A DNA stretch of 64,000 nt from Macrobrachium rosenbergii (taxonomy: Eukaryota; Arthropoda; Malacostraca; Decapoda; Palaemonidae), in assembly GCF_040412425.1 (NCBI RefSeq), contig NC_089781.1, positions 55,364,813 to 55,428,812 on the forward strand, written 5' to 3'. This document shows positions 1-10,438 of this stretch, piece by piece. The notes beneath the pieces are model-generated. The model was not told the origin of the DNA, made no database searches, and saw nothing but the letters and a program-made list of their open reading frames with translations. The position numbers and the translations under genes are program-made. Within the stretch, counting starts at the first letter, position 1, and each line of letters starts with the position of its first letter.

Positions 1-896
1 GGTGTGGCTGTCCATTTGGTGCATGAATCTGGAAATTAATAATTGCCATTTCCCTAGTGCTGGGGGCAGCACTTTGCGTGGCCAAGCACCTGAAAGGCTT
101 ATAGGTCACAAGTATGTTATGAATTACTGTACACAGTAGATGTTTAATTAACAAGTGTGGAGGAAAACTTTCCGAAAATCCTTGAGAGGTTGTTTAGCTG
201 TTATCTGACGCATTTCCTAATTAAGTAAAATTGTTACATCATGTATTCTCAAGATGTGGGAACTTGTCACATGACTTCGTGAGTGCCTTCGCTGGAAATG
301 TCCAGGTTCTGGTGGAAATGTGTGTATATGCGTTTCTTTTGGGCAGAGTCCCAGGGTGTGAAGGGATTAATTATGGAAAAAGGATCATTCAAAGACCAAC
401 ACTGAACATTATTAAAAGTCTTCAGTGAAGACTTTGTGGTTCAAAATTTATCCATTAAGACTGTGAACATTGCTATTTGGATGTACGAACCACATTTAGT
501 CTCCCAAATTGTAGATTTTTTTTCATTTATATATTGTCTTTTTTTTCAAGCACGTAGTGTATTGCGTGTACTTTATAAGTAACATGGGAGGAATTCCCAT
601 ATCTTTATTTTTATGCATTTTGGGTTAATAAGGGATTTATTTGACTTCAGAAGTTTCGCTGAAAAAGAGGTTGAAGACATACTCATTGGGGATGTACTGG
701 ACTTTGACTTATTTTGACCTATTGTGAGTTATGGTGTAAAGACAATAATTAGTTAAAATATGATAGACAGTAATGTGACTGATCTTTTGGGAACTTTAAT
801 ATTCCATTTTATTTCATCTCTTATTTCTTGCAATCTGGTTATGTTAGATTTTGTCAAATAAATAAATTTGGGTAAAACTTACGTTTTGCTGTGGAC

Positions 897-898
<2 letters not shown>
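1..898. other. AT-rich non-coding sequence
   Basis: No convincing coding region is visible; the longest open frame (231-428, plus) resembles nothing I recognise. Two overlapping AATAAA signals lie at 857-866, about 35 bases before a GA microsatellite. They could mark the 3' end of a plus-strand transcript, but no coding sequence upstream supports this. It may equally be intron of the minus-strand gene represented at 1623-1729. Confidence 0.4.

Positions 899-968
<70 letters not shown>
899..968. repeat. (GA)n microsatellite
   Basis: About 35 uninterrupted GA units, 70 bases. Long perfect dinucleotide runs of this sort recur through the window. Confidence 0.98.
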
Positions 969-971
<3 letters not shown>

Positions 972-1622
972 CAGGGTGAGTAAGTACAGATATGAACTAC
1001 CAGTAGCCTTTTGATGCGGTCATTATCAATGCTACCAACAGATGGGACGTCCCGACTTTGTAGTATCAGGCAAGCAATGAAAGTTCCTCTCGACTGGGCA
1101 ACAAATATGATCAGCTTCAGTTTGATAATGAGATCAGATTATTCTAAGAACAACAGTACCAAATAACCTGCTGATAGTCCTACCCTAAAAAAGTATACTC
1201 CTTGAATCCATACTAATTCTTGAGTGTTCCATCCATCAGGTATTATAATGACAGCTTTCATTACCTTCAAATATGAACCCATTTCAAGTTGTGATATCTT
1301 CCCATATTTATTGAGAAATAAAATTTATCTAAGCAAAAGAATTCACAAAATTTTCACCAAGTAAATTTCAAATCTAATTAAATTTATTTGAAACTAGGAA
1401 TGAATTCTAAGTTTTCAAATTCTATCTCATTGCACCTAGATGCCCTTCTTTGAATGGGGTTGAAGAATAAATGGCCTGAAGCAAATGTAATTTATTCTCT
1501 GCATTACTAGGCGAAATTTTCAATTTAATTCAATTAAAGAAGCACTTAGATAACACTATACAAAAACTATTAAATGATAATCAAGATAAAAACAAATATA
1601 CAATATATTTAAAAAGACTTAC

Positions 1623-1729
1623 CTTTGGTTTTAGAATATGAAAGACTTTGAGTAGTGAGTCGAAAGAAACGGGTCTTGAAATTTTTTATACCAAATTTCT
1701 TCCTTCCCTGTGCTCTTTTGATCATAATA
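1623..1729 (-). CDS. Internal exon, PH domain start of a RASA2/RASA3-like Ras GTPase-activating protein
   Basis: This 107-base exon is flanked on the minus strand by an AG acceptor at 1730-1731 and a GTAAGT donor at 1617-1622. It starts with one base of a split codon, reads 35 full codons and ends with one base. The peptide contains [20 protein letters not shown] followed by [15 protein letters not shown], which matches the beginning of the PH domain of GAP1-family RasGAPs (C2-C2-RasGAP-PH-BTK order). Those proteins switch off Ras at the plasma membrane, with the PH/BTK module binding phosphoinositides. The usual KKRWF here reads KTRFF. No neighbouring exon was found in the window, so the rest of the gene must be separated by long, transposon-filled introns or lie outside. 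The family call rests on one exon; it could also be a fragment of a duplicated copy. Confidence 0.75.
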
Positions 1730-1731
1730 CT

Positions 1732-2768
1732 GAAAATATATAAAATATAAATTCTATAATATTTATACAATGCTTATGTAATCAAAAGAAATCATAATGA
1801 TAACGAAAATCCATCACTTAGAAACATGAGAGCCTTTCAAATTGTAAAAATTCTGTTGATGGTACACTAATTATGAGAACATATATGTCTTACAACTACT
1901 GTACACATAACTTACACCGTCACACAATGAAAATTTTTTGATAAAATTATTTGGATGCTTACCTACTGTTAAAGTTAGCTTACATCTTTAAGCCATTGGG
2001 TTCAATCAGCATTCAAATAAACATGAGAATAATGCTTGGCTGTCCCAGATGGACTGTCTGTAATCACCTGTTTCCCACCAAGTGGCATTGGAATGTTTAC
2101 GTTAATGTCAGAATTCTTCATGACCACCCACTAAGATATGGGGAGGTTGGGTGGGTTTCCACTTTAACAGTAACTAAGTATCCAATTAATTAATTTAAAA
2201 TTAAAAATTCCATTATTCGGGATGAATCTGACCTACTGCTAAAGTTGGCTGACTAACACATTGGCTGAGGATGGTTGGTTAGTGCAGCCAGAGAAACATC
2301 TGCTACCAGACATGCTAACTAAAAACTCTTTTAAAATGGAAAAAGCTATTAAACATTCTTGCCTGTTGTGTGATCCTTCCTGGAAAGTACTGTCACCAGA
2401 CAGTGGATCCAAAGCAGGGTGTAAGGGTCTTTGTAGTGAGACTTGTTGGGGACTCCTTATAGGGAAAAAGGACTATCTCCTAGAGTATACTAGTGAGTCC
2501 TGTGCCTGAGACTAAAGCCCATAACCAATGGTCCAAAACAGAAGATAAGGACTATTTTTAGATATGAAGGTATGCTCCTATACACTAATGTGTATGCTCC
2601 CCTAACTCAACACTGGGATTTTCTGACATTCTAAAGACAGGTCAGAAAAGAAGGTTCTCTCATATTTGGTTCAGGAGAAATTGTCCCCACTGTGACAATA
2701 GGACTAAGTGCTTTATAATTCTAATACAAAATTTAATGTATTGCAAACAAAGCAAAGTAAAACCAAGT
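1732..2768. other. AT-rich non-coding sequence between host exon and LTR element
   Basis: No recognisable gene. A loosely repeated phrase (around 1951-1978 and again 2221-2250, both containing ACCTACTG, TAAAGTT and GCT) suggests an old local duplication. The open frame at 2261-2509 (82 codons) matches nothing I know. Upstream exons of the minus-strand RasGAP gene would be expected on this side, but none was identified. Confidence 0.35.
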
Positions 2769-2772
2769 TCCA

Positions 2773-3987
2773 TGTTGAGGTAAGTTTCCAAAAAGACAGT
2801 GGTTTGTGTTTTAGAAATTGTATGTTTTTTTAATGCTTAGTTTTTTGTTTATTTGTTTAGATGATTTTTTTGTGGTAGCTGTAAAAGCTCTTTTTTTTCC
2901 TGTTGCTTTTCAGGAGTGAATGAGTGAAAGGTCCCCTGACGAACTTTTCCCCTTTTGAAGTTTGTTTTGTGCATGCAGAAGTCTTGAAGTTTGCCTTGGT
3001 GAAGTTGGTTTTTGTCTGACGACTACTTTTGTTAGAAGACCCTGTTTAGAGGGCCGTATGTGTTCTGTTCTGCTTGCATAAGAGAGGTGGTGGAGCAGCG
3101 TAAGCAGTGTCCTGGTTATCGGAAAAGGCTTACCAAAAGGCAGTATCACCCTTAATTCATTCATGAAACCAACCCATTGAGTGTCACAGATGAAGAGTTG
3201 GCTAGATTATAAGAATATAAACTGTTAGTGGTGAGAAGAGGAAAGTTGATATCTCTTCAAGTACTGTACTGTAAACAAAAGGAGAAGATAAGACTTCCTA
3301 GCCCAGATATAAGGGAAAACCCTAACTAACAAGTTTTTTTATGGTAGCTGTTTTGTAGTGAAGTTAATAAAGAAAGCTTCATCGTTTCATTTAGCTGATG
3401 CAGGTATTGAGTAAGGAATATGCTACAGAAAACTGATAACTGACATTTGGTATTCAGAACTGCTTAAAGGCTTTTCTCTTTGAGAACAAAAGTAGCAGAA
3501 TAGTATATTAATCTGGTGGCTGTGCAGTGATTTTTTGAACATGGTGAGGAACTGAGTCCATAGGCAGGTGGTATTGAAGATTTTGTTTTGTCTGTATTGA
3601 TTTATTTTATTCTGTTGCATGCTGAAGTCCCTGATGTTATAAATGGCAAGTTACTGTGTATATATGTGTCAACTGCTTTTGTAGTTTAGTTGCATAAATT
3701 AAGGTAGTTGATGTGTGCTTGAGGGTGTGTGTGTGTGTGGGTTGAAAGTGATTGTTGCTAATGATAAAATATCACTGCTGAAATTTTGTATTTGTTTGTT
3801 TATACATATGTACTGTTGTTATTTTGGGTTGCCTCGTGCTGTGAAGGGGCCCAAATTTAATGCGTCTCTGTAAGACTGGGGATTAGTTAGATAATACATT
3901 AGTTTTAAGAAACTAAGTTTTTTTTGTAAACCTTCTATTCATACTTTGGGTCATCATCCACAGTTTCTCTTTTGGTAAGCCCTAACA
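2773..3987 (+). repeat. 5' long terminal repeat
   Basis: It matches 9233-10434 along its whole length with scattered differences. It starts TGTTG and ends AACA, six bases before the primer binding site. An AATAAA signal at 3366-3371, mirrored in the other LTR, is a candidate polyadenylation signal. A short TG-rich run lies near 3726-3739. Confidence 0.9.
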
Positions 3988-3993
3988 TAATTT

Positions 3994-4011
3994 TGGCGCC
4001 CAACATGGGGC
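3994..4011 (+). promoter_or_regulatory. tRNA primer binding site (Lys-tRNA-like)
   Basis: The 18 bases TGGCGCCCAACATGGGGC begin with the TGG expected from a tRNA CCA end. They differ at one position from the lysine-tRNA primer site used by several retroviruses. The location six bases after the 5' LTR is correct for priming minus-strand DNA synthesis. Confidence 0.85.
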
Positions 4012-4074
4012 CTGTCCAAAGTAAAGTAAAAGGGAGGAGTGTGGACTGTTGGCAAGGTGGCTGAAGGATGAAAC

Positions 4075-5838
4075 ATGGAGGGTGAGGTTAGGATGACGGA
4101 GGGGGGGAAGCTGGTCAGTAGGCAAATGGAACAGGTGGTTGCTATGGTAAGTGCCTCAAGGGAACAATTAGAAAGAATGAAGAGAGATGGGTGAATTGAT
4201 GGATAGAAAAATAGCTAATGCTTGGAAAGGATTTGAGGATGGAGCTAAAGGAATGGAGGAGGATAAGAGTAAGGGAGCTATAAAAAAAAAAAAAGTTCCC
4301 TAAAGTGTTCGAGGTGGTTCTCCACTGGAAGGAGAAGATAGTTGGGAAGGTGAGGATGATGATAGTGTAAAAGGTGGGACAAGGGAGAAAATTAAAGCAA
4401 GTAGAATAAGGGGAAGGCCAAGAAGAAACAGAAGGGGTATGAACTTAGTAAAGATAGTTTAGATATAGAGACTGATATCTTTGAAACTAGTATGTAGTGC
4501 AGAAGAGGGAGAAGAAACAGATGAGACAACGGTAGGGACTACCACGTTCCTTAGGGGAGTCCCAAAAATTGAAAAATATGATTTCAGGAAGAGTAAGGAT
4601 GTCAGGGAGTGTTTTGTAGACTAAAAGAGGTATTGCAAACAAAAATACTGCAGCAATGACAAGATCTGGGCGAACAAGTTGGGATAGTTTTTAGAAGGAC
4701 GATTAAGAGAGTACTACATGAACATGTGTGAATGTGAAACTTCCTATGAAGTTTTGAAGTCTAGGATAATCAAACAAGTGCATCAAATGAAGGGGAGTAT
4801 TATTTTTAAGGAAGATAACTGGTTTGGGGATGCGAAAGGAAGTACTGCATTAAACCCCCCGTATTCATGGGGGATGCATACCGCACCCCCCTGCGAATAG
4901 CTAAAATCCATGAATACTTAAAACCCCTCTAAAAACACTTAGAACTGCCTATTTTGATAGTTTAAACACAAGAAAGACCCTCTAAAAATGCTTATACCTG
5001 AGTATTTTAAGTTTTATCACAAAAAGTGCATTTAGTCATGAAAATGATATGAAATACAGTAATTAGCGAATATTTCTCAGTGAAAAATACTGCGAATGGG
5101 AGAATTTTCTGAGAAAAATGGGTAGATACGTTCCACAGAGAAACCCGCGAATACGTGAATCCGCAAATTGTGAGAACGCAAATACGGGGGGTTTACTGTA
5201 TATGCACATCGGTTAAAAAAGTTGGCAAGGAAGAAGTCTGGGGATGAAGGTATAGAGAAGAACAAAAAGTTGATGGAAAAGTTTTTGGCTACCATACCAG
5301 AAAAGTGCATAGGGGCATTAATGGGAGAAGAAAGGATAGAAAGAAATGGGCTGGAAAAAGTTTAAATTGGGGAGATGTGTTGGGGATCTTGGAAGATTCG
5401 CAGTATGATCAGGAAGAAGAAAAGAAATATATGCAGGATCGGACGTAGTAGGTGGCAAATCATCGCAGGATACCTTAGTAAGCGAAGACATTAAGGTTGT
5501 AAGGAAGCTATTGGAGGAATATCGAAGAGATGAGAAATCCAGAGACAGAAGTGGTCAGTATGAAAAGGGAGGAAATAACTGGAATAGGAGTGGAAGCAGA
5601 AGCAGAGAAAGATGCAGAAGTGTAAATGTGGGAGGATGATACTTAAGTGGGAGTAGACCAAGTGAGAATGTAAGTGGGCCCCAAGTGAGGATGAGTGTTG
5701 GGGAGAAAACCTGTTATAAATGTAGGAGAGTAGGCCATGAGAAAGCAACTTATAGGTGGTCAATGGGAACTTGTTTTGGCCGTGGTGAGGGTGATCATAT
5801 GATAAGGGACTGCCAGAAAGTGAAACAGTTGTAATGTT
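4075..5838 (+). pseudogene. gag-like region of the LTR element, broken
   Basis: An ATG at 4075 opens a charged reading frame that runs about 30 codons to a stop. Gag-like coding then continues in different frames, for example 4718-4840. A 354-base MITE (4845-5198) interrupts it, and the frame resumes with lysine- and glutamate-rich sequence at about 5215-5500. It ends in the zinc knuckles. The region would encode capsid and nucleocapsid for the particle that packages element RNA. Multiple stops and frameshifts show it is dead. No major homology region was recognised with confidence. Confidence 0.6.
4845..5198. mobile_element. TA-target MITE inserted in gag (CAGTAAACC family)
   Basis: This 354-base segment is bounded by TA dinucleotides (4843-4844 and 5199-5200). 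Near-complementary ends carry TTAAACCCCCCGTATTC on the left and AAATACGGGGGGTTTACTG on the right. The middle is AT-rich and non-coding. Gag-like coding lies on both sides, so it landed after the retrotransposon. The TA target and short ends suggest mobilisation by a Tc1/mariner or pogo transposase. Sister copies sit at 15985-16277 and 50093-50417, with fragments elsewhere. Confidence 0.8.
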
Positions 5839-6030
5839 TTGGTTATGGACAGACAGGCCATAGAATACAGGACTGCCAGAGTGGTAGGTTGTGGGAATCT
5901 GAATGCGGCTAGATGTGGCAATTATGGAGGAAAGGGGCATTTTGCCAGAATGTGTAAGAGCCCCAAGAGTCACTGTAACAGTTGTGGAAAGGATGGGCAT
6001 CCGGCGGAGTTGTGTAAAAGTAAGTGTGGG
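5699..6030 (+). pseudogene. Nucleocapsid: array of CCHC zinc knuckles
   Basis: About five Cys-His boxes appear in a row. These include CYKC...GHEKATY (last Cys replaced by Tyr), CFGRGEGDHMIRDC, CFGYGQTGHRIQDC, a degenerate RCGNYGGKGHFARMC, and CNSCGKDGHPAELC. CX2CX4HX4C boxes bind RNA in retroelement nucleocapsids. A stop codon at about 5832 separates the first boxes from the later ones, which lie in the same open frame as the first protease motif. The number of boxes is higher than the one or two usual in Ty3/gypsy Gag. Confidence 0.75.
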
Positions 6031-6618
6031 TCAGGGATACTAGATGTGAGGAGGGTTTACTGTGGTGCATCCTCTTGTGTGAAAGGAATAGACATGTTGA
6101 ATGTAAGTGGAAAGTCTGGAGAAAGATGTAACCGTTGTTTGTGTGTGTTGGTACAATGTGGTGGAGTGGTTTTGAGAGTGCTGATGGATACCGGTTGCAG
6201 AGGAAATGTGGTGTATAAGGAAGCGTATAAGAGAATGAAAAAGGGTTTGGTAAGAAAAGAAGACTGTCAAGGTTGTGTTAAGGGTATTGGAGGGTCAGAG
6301 ATGAAGGTAGATGTTAAGTTTAGAGAGTCTGCTAGAATTGCTCACATACAGATGGAGGAGGATGACTTTTGTGTTGTTGATGGGACCAGCAAAAAGTACT
6401 ATATGTTGTTGGGGTATGGCTTTTTGAAAAGGAATAGAATAAGGATATGTCCAGACAAGGAAATGACTGAAATAAGAATGGGGACAGAAACCAGTGTGAA
6501 ATTATATGTTAAGGAAGGCAGTAAAGTAGAGGAAAAGATTTTGAGAGTGGAAATAAACGTCATGGAAGACGTGAAACTGCCAAAAAGAAGTGGGCAACAT
6601 AGTCAAGTGTTAAAGTAG
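5839..6618 (+). pseudogene. Retropepsin-like protease domain 1 (with zinc-knuckle N-terminus)
   Basis: An open frame of 259 codons begins within the zinc-knuckle array. It then shows VLRVLMDTGCRGNVV (catalytic Asp codon at about 6187), typical of a retroviral-type aspartic protease active site. About 75 residues later comes YYMLLGYGFLKRNRIRI, which resembles the second conserved retropepsin block (hydrophobic-hydrophobic-G-x-x-F-L). Such proteases work as dimers to cut Gag and Pol. The ATG at 5839 is only the first in the frame; in an intact element it would be read as part of Gag or Gag-Pol. It is followed by a second protease motif at about 7063, which is unusual. Confidence 0.65.
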
Positions 6619-6891
6619 GATGGAGGAAGAATGTTGGCATTGAGACAGATGGCTTAAGGGAAATGTTTATGGTAGATGGAGGTGATGCCTACTACAAGAT
6701 AAAGAGAATAGCCCATGTATTTGATGGGACACTGGATGTCAAAGATCCAAAGGTTTGTGGAAATGTTAGTAAGAAGAAATGGAGAGGAATATGTTATGGA
6801 GATAGGTTGGGAACCTTGAGCAGTATTGTTGACTTAAGTGATAATAGGTATGTAACGCGTTGAGTGCGACCTGATAGTCCGTGATGAAAAG

Positions 6892-7450
6892 TTGGAAGGA
6901 TGGACAAGGGAAAAGTTGAAGGAAAGTGTGATGTTGAATGAGAAATTGAGTGACGAAGAGAGGCAAGAGGTGTACGACATGTTGTCTGAAAAAGAGCATT
7001 ATAAAAGTGACAAGACGACAGTGGGGGTTAGTATAAACAAAGGTCAGTATTGTGGGTTAGTTGATACAGGAGCACATATTTCTTTGGTGAATGAGCGAGT
7101 AGTAAGATATCAAGAAAATGAGTTGGGATATTGTTAGGAGGATTGTAAATATCGCAATAAAAGGAATAACAGGAAGGATAGCTGGATAGGAAGAAGAGAA
7201 GTTAAAGGTTAAAGTAGGAGATTTGGGAGTAGAGTGATGGTTCGTAGTATTAGGAGATGAACAGATGCCTTGTTGTTTTCTATTTGGGATACAATTTTTG
7301 AGGATAAATGAGTTGACTGTGGATGTGGAGAAGGGGTTGTTGTTGAAGGAGGAGTTAGTAGTAGCAAAGATACAGAATGAGACAGTCTGTATGGCTAAGT
7401 TTGTGGGATTGATTGATATGAGTCAGAGTGAAGATGAAGGTGTGGTATAA
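6892..7450 (+). pseudogene. Retropepsin-like protease domain 2
   Basis: Two successive frames (6892-7137 and 7265-7450) together give a second aspartic protease. The first contains YCGLVDTGAHISLVNERVV (catalytic Asp at about 7063). The second contains CCFLFGIQFLRINELTVDVEKG, matching the G-x-x-F-L block and the following strand. The DTGA form is more canonical than the DTGC of domain 1. Stops at about 7137-7216 separate the two parts. Shortly after this domain the coding jumps to integrase, so the polymerase has been lost at about 7450-7500. Confidence 0.65.
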
Positions 7451-7499
7451 GCCAGTAAGAGTGGCAGTGACTTGCTGACTTTGGAAGATGTTGAAAAGA

Positions 7500-8560
7500 T
7501 GCAGTGAGGTTGTTTGTCTGTGAGTGAGTTGAGAGGTTGTGGCCTTTGGTCTTATGTGACTATAAAAGATTTGCTGATAAGTTTGTTTTGCATGAAGGAG
7601 TAGTGTGCATTTTGAGACTGTGGTTGGGTGAGTTGATGTATGTGCTGTTTTTTCGGTAAGTGATGCCATAGGAATGTGTAATTTAGTACAAGATAGGTAC
7701 AGCTATATGGGAAGGTTTAAGTTGGTTAAGTGTATGAGAGAATGTTGTCTTCATATTTGAGGAGAATTTGTGCAGACTACGTGTGAGGAATGTCAGAGAA
7801 GAAAGTATCAGAGTACAGTATATGTGAGCCTGCCTGAGCTAAGGTTGAGTTAGTGGTGACTAACTATGTTTCTCTTCCACTAACTGCAAGAGGAAGTGTA
7901 GGAGCAGTTGTGATGGTGGATCACAAGAGCAAGTTTATGAGTTGTGTACCTAGGAATAGTAAGACAAGTGTGAATGTAGCGAGGATGGTCAGTACAAGAT
8001 TGTTGCCTGCATGTGTAAGAAAGTATGTGCGAATGTTGAGTGACAATGGGCCTGAGTTTGTTGGAAGACCGTTCGAACAAATGTTGAGAGAATGGGGAAT
8101 AGAGCATGTACTGACGACTCCCTACATGCCTATTGCTAATGGATTATCAGAGAGAACCATTGGGACTTTTTGACCTGTTACAAATGATTACTAAGAAAGA
8201 GAATGAATGGGACTTATGGTTGGGTAATGCAGTGCCAGTGTATAATGGGTCTTTACATAAAAGCGCTGGCATGTCTCCAAACGAATGTGTAATGAATTAT
8301 GAGAGGTTTGTTAAAACAAGGTTAGGTCTAAGTGAGGAGGCACCAGCCATGTGGAGGCAAGCAAATGAAAGATTTGAGCTATAAGGTAGGGGTTAAAGTA
8401 TTAAAAGAAGCAGTTGAAAACGGAAGATTAAAATGCGAGAGAAGTTTGCAGGACCATACATGGTGAAAAGGGTGTGGTCAAATGGGTTAAGTTATGCATT
8501 GGAGTGTGAAATGAAGGAGAAAAGGAGGAAATCTGAACACATCATAGTCAGTTGAGAATA
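7500..8560 (+). pseudogene. Integrase of the LTR element, frameshifted
   Basis: The N-terminal part is broken but retains a CEECQRRK end of an HHCC zinc domain at about 7785. The core (7853-8173) has LSDNGPEFVG and, exactly 35 residues after that Asp, the Glu in NGLSERT, giving the D-35-E half of DD35E. The first catalytic Asp position appears as Asn in TNYVSLPLT. After a frameshift near 8165 the core continues (8133-8384) with ENEWDLWLGNAVPVYN and SAGMSPNECVMNYE. A GPY-type module with KFAGPYMVKRVWSNGLSYAL follows at about 8440-8510. Integrases insert element DNA into chromosomes. Stops and the altered Asp suggest this one is inactive. Confidence 0.8.
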
Positions 8561-9220
8561 TATAAAAATCCATCCGACAGTGGAGGTCTTAGCAAGAGAG
8601 AAAAGTAGGGAAGTTGTAGAAGATGATAGTTTCTGGGGAGATAAGCAAGTAGTAATGGTTACTAAGAGAAAAAATGTAGGAGAAAGGAAAAATTTATAAA
8701 GGAGTCAGAAAATTATGAATATGATTTTGAGGGATTTGTTTGGGATCCAGAAGGAGTCAGTCTGATAGTTGGTAAGACTACAAGTGAAGGAAGGAAAAAT
8801 TTGATAAAGGGGTTGGATTTGACACTGAGGGTACCTACAGTATATATATGCAATTTTCTGTTGAGAAAAGAGGTGGAGAAGGTGAGTGTGGGTGTGAGTG
8901 TGAATTAGGAGGAGTTGGGAGTGAACGGACATGTGGTTGGGCAGATTACCAATGATCTGGATCAGAGGATGAGAGTGACTGAAGAAAGTATGGAATGAAA
9001 GAGATGTTGAGTGTGTTGTTGGGTACTGAGGAGATAGAATCAGCCTCTTGACCGCAAAGTCTGAGTGGTCCGAGTCCAGAGGTATGGGGAGAGAGAGACA
9101 ATGAAAGTGAGTGTGGGAGACAGAGACCGTGGACCCGCAGTCAGGGCCTAGTTCCTGAGTACGAATGGATTGTGAGAAAGGGTTTTTAGTGCAAGAAGGG
9201 TAAAGATGTGTACCTTCTCT
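8561..9220 (+). other. 3' interior of LTR element, unassigned tail
   Basis: An open, charged frame runs from about 8660 to a stop at about 8908 (contains EYDFEGFVWDPEG). It is followed by broken sequence with Arg/Gly-rich stretches. It could be the C-terminal extension of integrase or a remnant of a further gene; no envelope-like signal peptide or membrane segment is visible. Confidence 0.35.
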
Positions 9221-9232
9221 GGTAAGGGGGAA
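9221..9232 (+). promoter_or_regulatory. Polypurine tract
   Basis: GGTAAGGGGGAA lies directly before the TGTGG start of the 3' LTR, the position where plus-strand DNA synthesis is primed. One T interrupts the purines. Confidence 0.7.
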
Positions 9233-10434
9233 TGTGGTAGGTTTCCAAAAAGACAGTGGTTTCTATTTTAGAAATAGTATGTTTTTTAATGCTTAGTTTT
9301 TTTTTTTCATATGTTTAGATGATTTTTTTTGTGATAGCTGTAAAATTTTTTCTGTTCCTGCTTTTCAGGAGTGAATGAGTGAAAGGTCACCTGACAAACT
9401 TTTCCCCTTTTGAAGTTTGTTTTGTGCATGCAGAAGTCTTTTTAAGTTTGCCTTGGTGAAGCTGGTTTTTGTCTGAAGATTGCTTTTGTTAGAAGACCCT
9501 GTTTAGAGGGCCTTGTGTGTTCTGTTCTGCTTGCATAAGAGAGGTGGTGGAGCAGCGTATGCAGTGTCCTGGTTATCAAAAATGGCTTAACAAAAGGCAG
9601 TATCACCCTTAACTCATTTATGAAACCAACCCACTGAGTGTCACAGATGAAGAGTTGGCCAGATTATAAGAATACAAACTGTTAGTGGTGAGAAGAGGAA
9701 AGTTGATATCTCTTCAAGTACTGTACTGTAAACAAAAGGAGAAGATAAAGACTTCTTAGCCCAGATATGAGGGAGAAACCTAATTAGTGAGTGTTTTTAT
9801 GGTGGCTGTTCCATAGTGAAGTTAATAAAGAAAGCTTCAACATTTCATTTGTTTGATGCAGGTATTAAGTAGGGAATATGCTACAGAAAACTGATAATTG
9901 ATATTTGGTATTCAGAACTACTTAAAGGTTTTTCTCTTTGAGAACAAAAGTAGCAGAGTATATTAATCTGGTGGCTGTGCAGTGATTTTTTGAACATGGT
10001 GAGGGAACTGTGCCCATTGGCAGGTGGTAGTGAATATTTTGTTTTGTCGGTATTGATTTATTTTATTCTGTTATATGTTGAAGTTCCTGATGTTGTAAAG
10101 GGCAAGTTACTGTGTATATATATGTCAACTGTTTTTGTAGTTTAGTTGCGTAGATTAAGGAAGTCGATGTGTGTGTGTGGGTGTGTCTGTGGATTGAAAG
10201 TCATTGTTTCCATTGATAAAATATCACTGCTTAAATTTTGCATTTGTTTGTTTATATATGTACTGTTGTTATTTTGGGTTGCCCTGTGCTGTGAAGGGGC
10301 CCTAATTTAATGTGTTTCTGTAAGATTAGGGATTAGTTAGATAATAAAATAGTTTTAAGAAATTGAGTTGTTTGTAAACCTTTATTCCTATTTGGGTTAT
10401 CAACCACAATTTCTTTCAGTAAGCCCCAACTACA
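9233..10434 (+). repeat. 3' long terminal repeat
   Basis: It matches the 5' LTR throughout, starting TGTGGTAGG and ending ACTACA, followed by the TCCA duplication. The shared AATAAA lies at 9824-9829. Small length differences from the 5' copy confirm independent decay. Confidence 0.9.
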
Positions 10435-10438
10435 TCCA

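Larger units (their letters stand above)
2773..10434 (+). mobile_element. LTR retrotransposon, Ty3/gypsy type, lacking RT-RNase H
   Basis: Two direct repeats of about 1.2 kb (2773-3987 and 9233-10434) bracket a 5.2-kb interior. The outer ends are TG and CA, and a four-base TCCA duplication flanks the insertion (2769-2772 and 10435-10438). A Lys-tRNA-like primer binding site follows the 5' LTR and a purine tract precedes the 3' LTR. The interior runs gag, zinc knuckles, protease, second protease motif, integrase. A GPY-type integrase tail supports Ty3/gypsy. No polymerase lies between protease and integrase or after integrase. The LTRs differ by many substitutions and small indels, so the insertion is old, and stops and frameshifts are spread through all genes. 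It would need a polymerase supplied by a relative. Confidence 0.88.

Noticed and set aside
5491..6000. 169-codon minus-strand open frame
   Set aside because: It is antisense to the zinc-knuckle array and protease of the LTR element; its His/Ser-rich composition is a mirror of Cys/Gly-rich codons.
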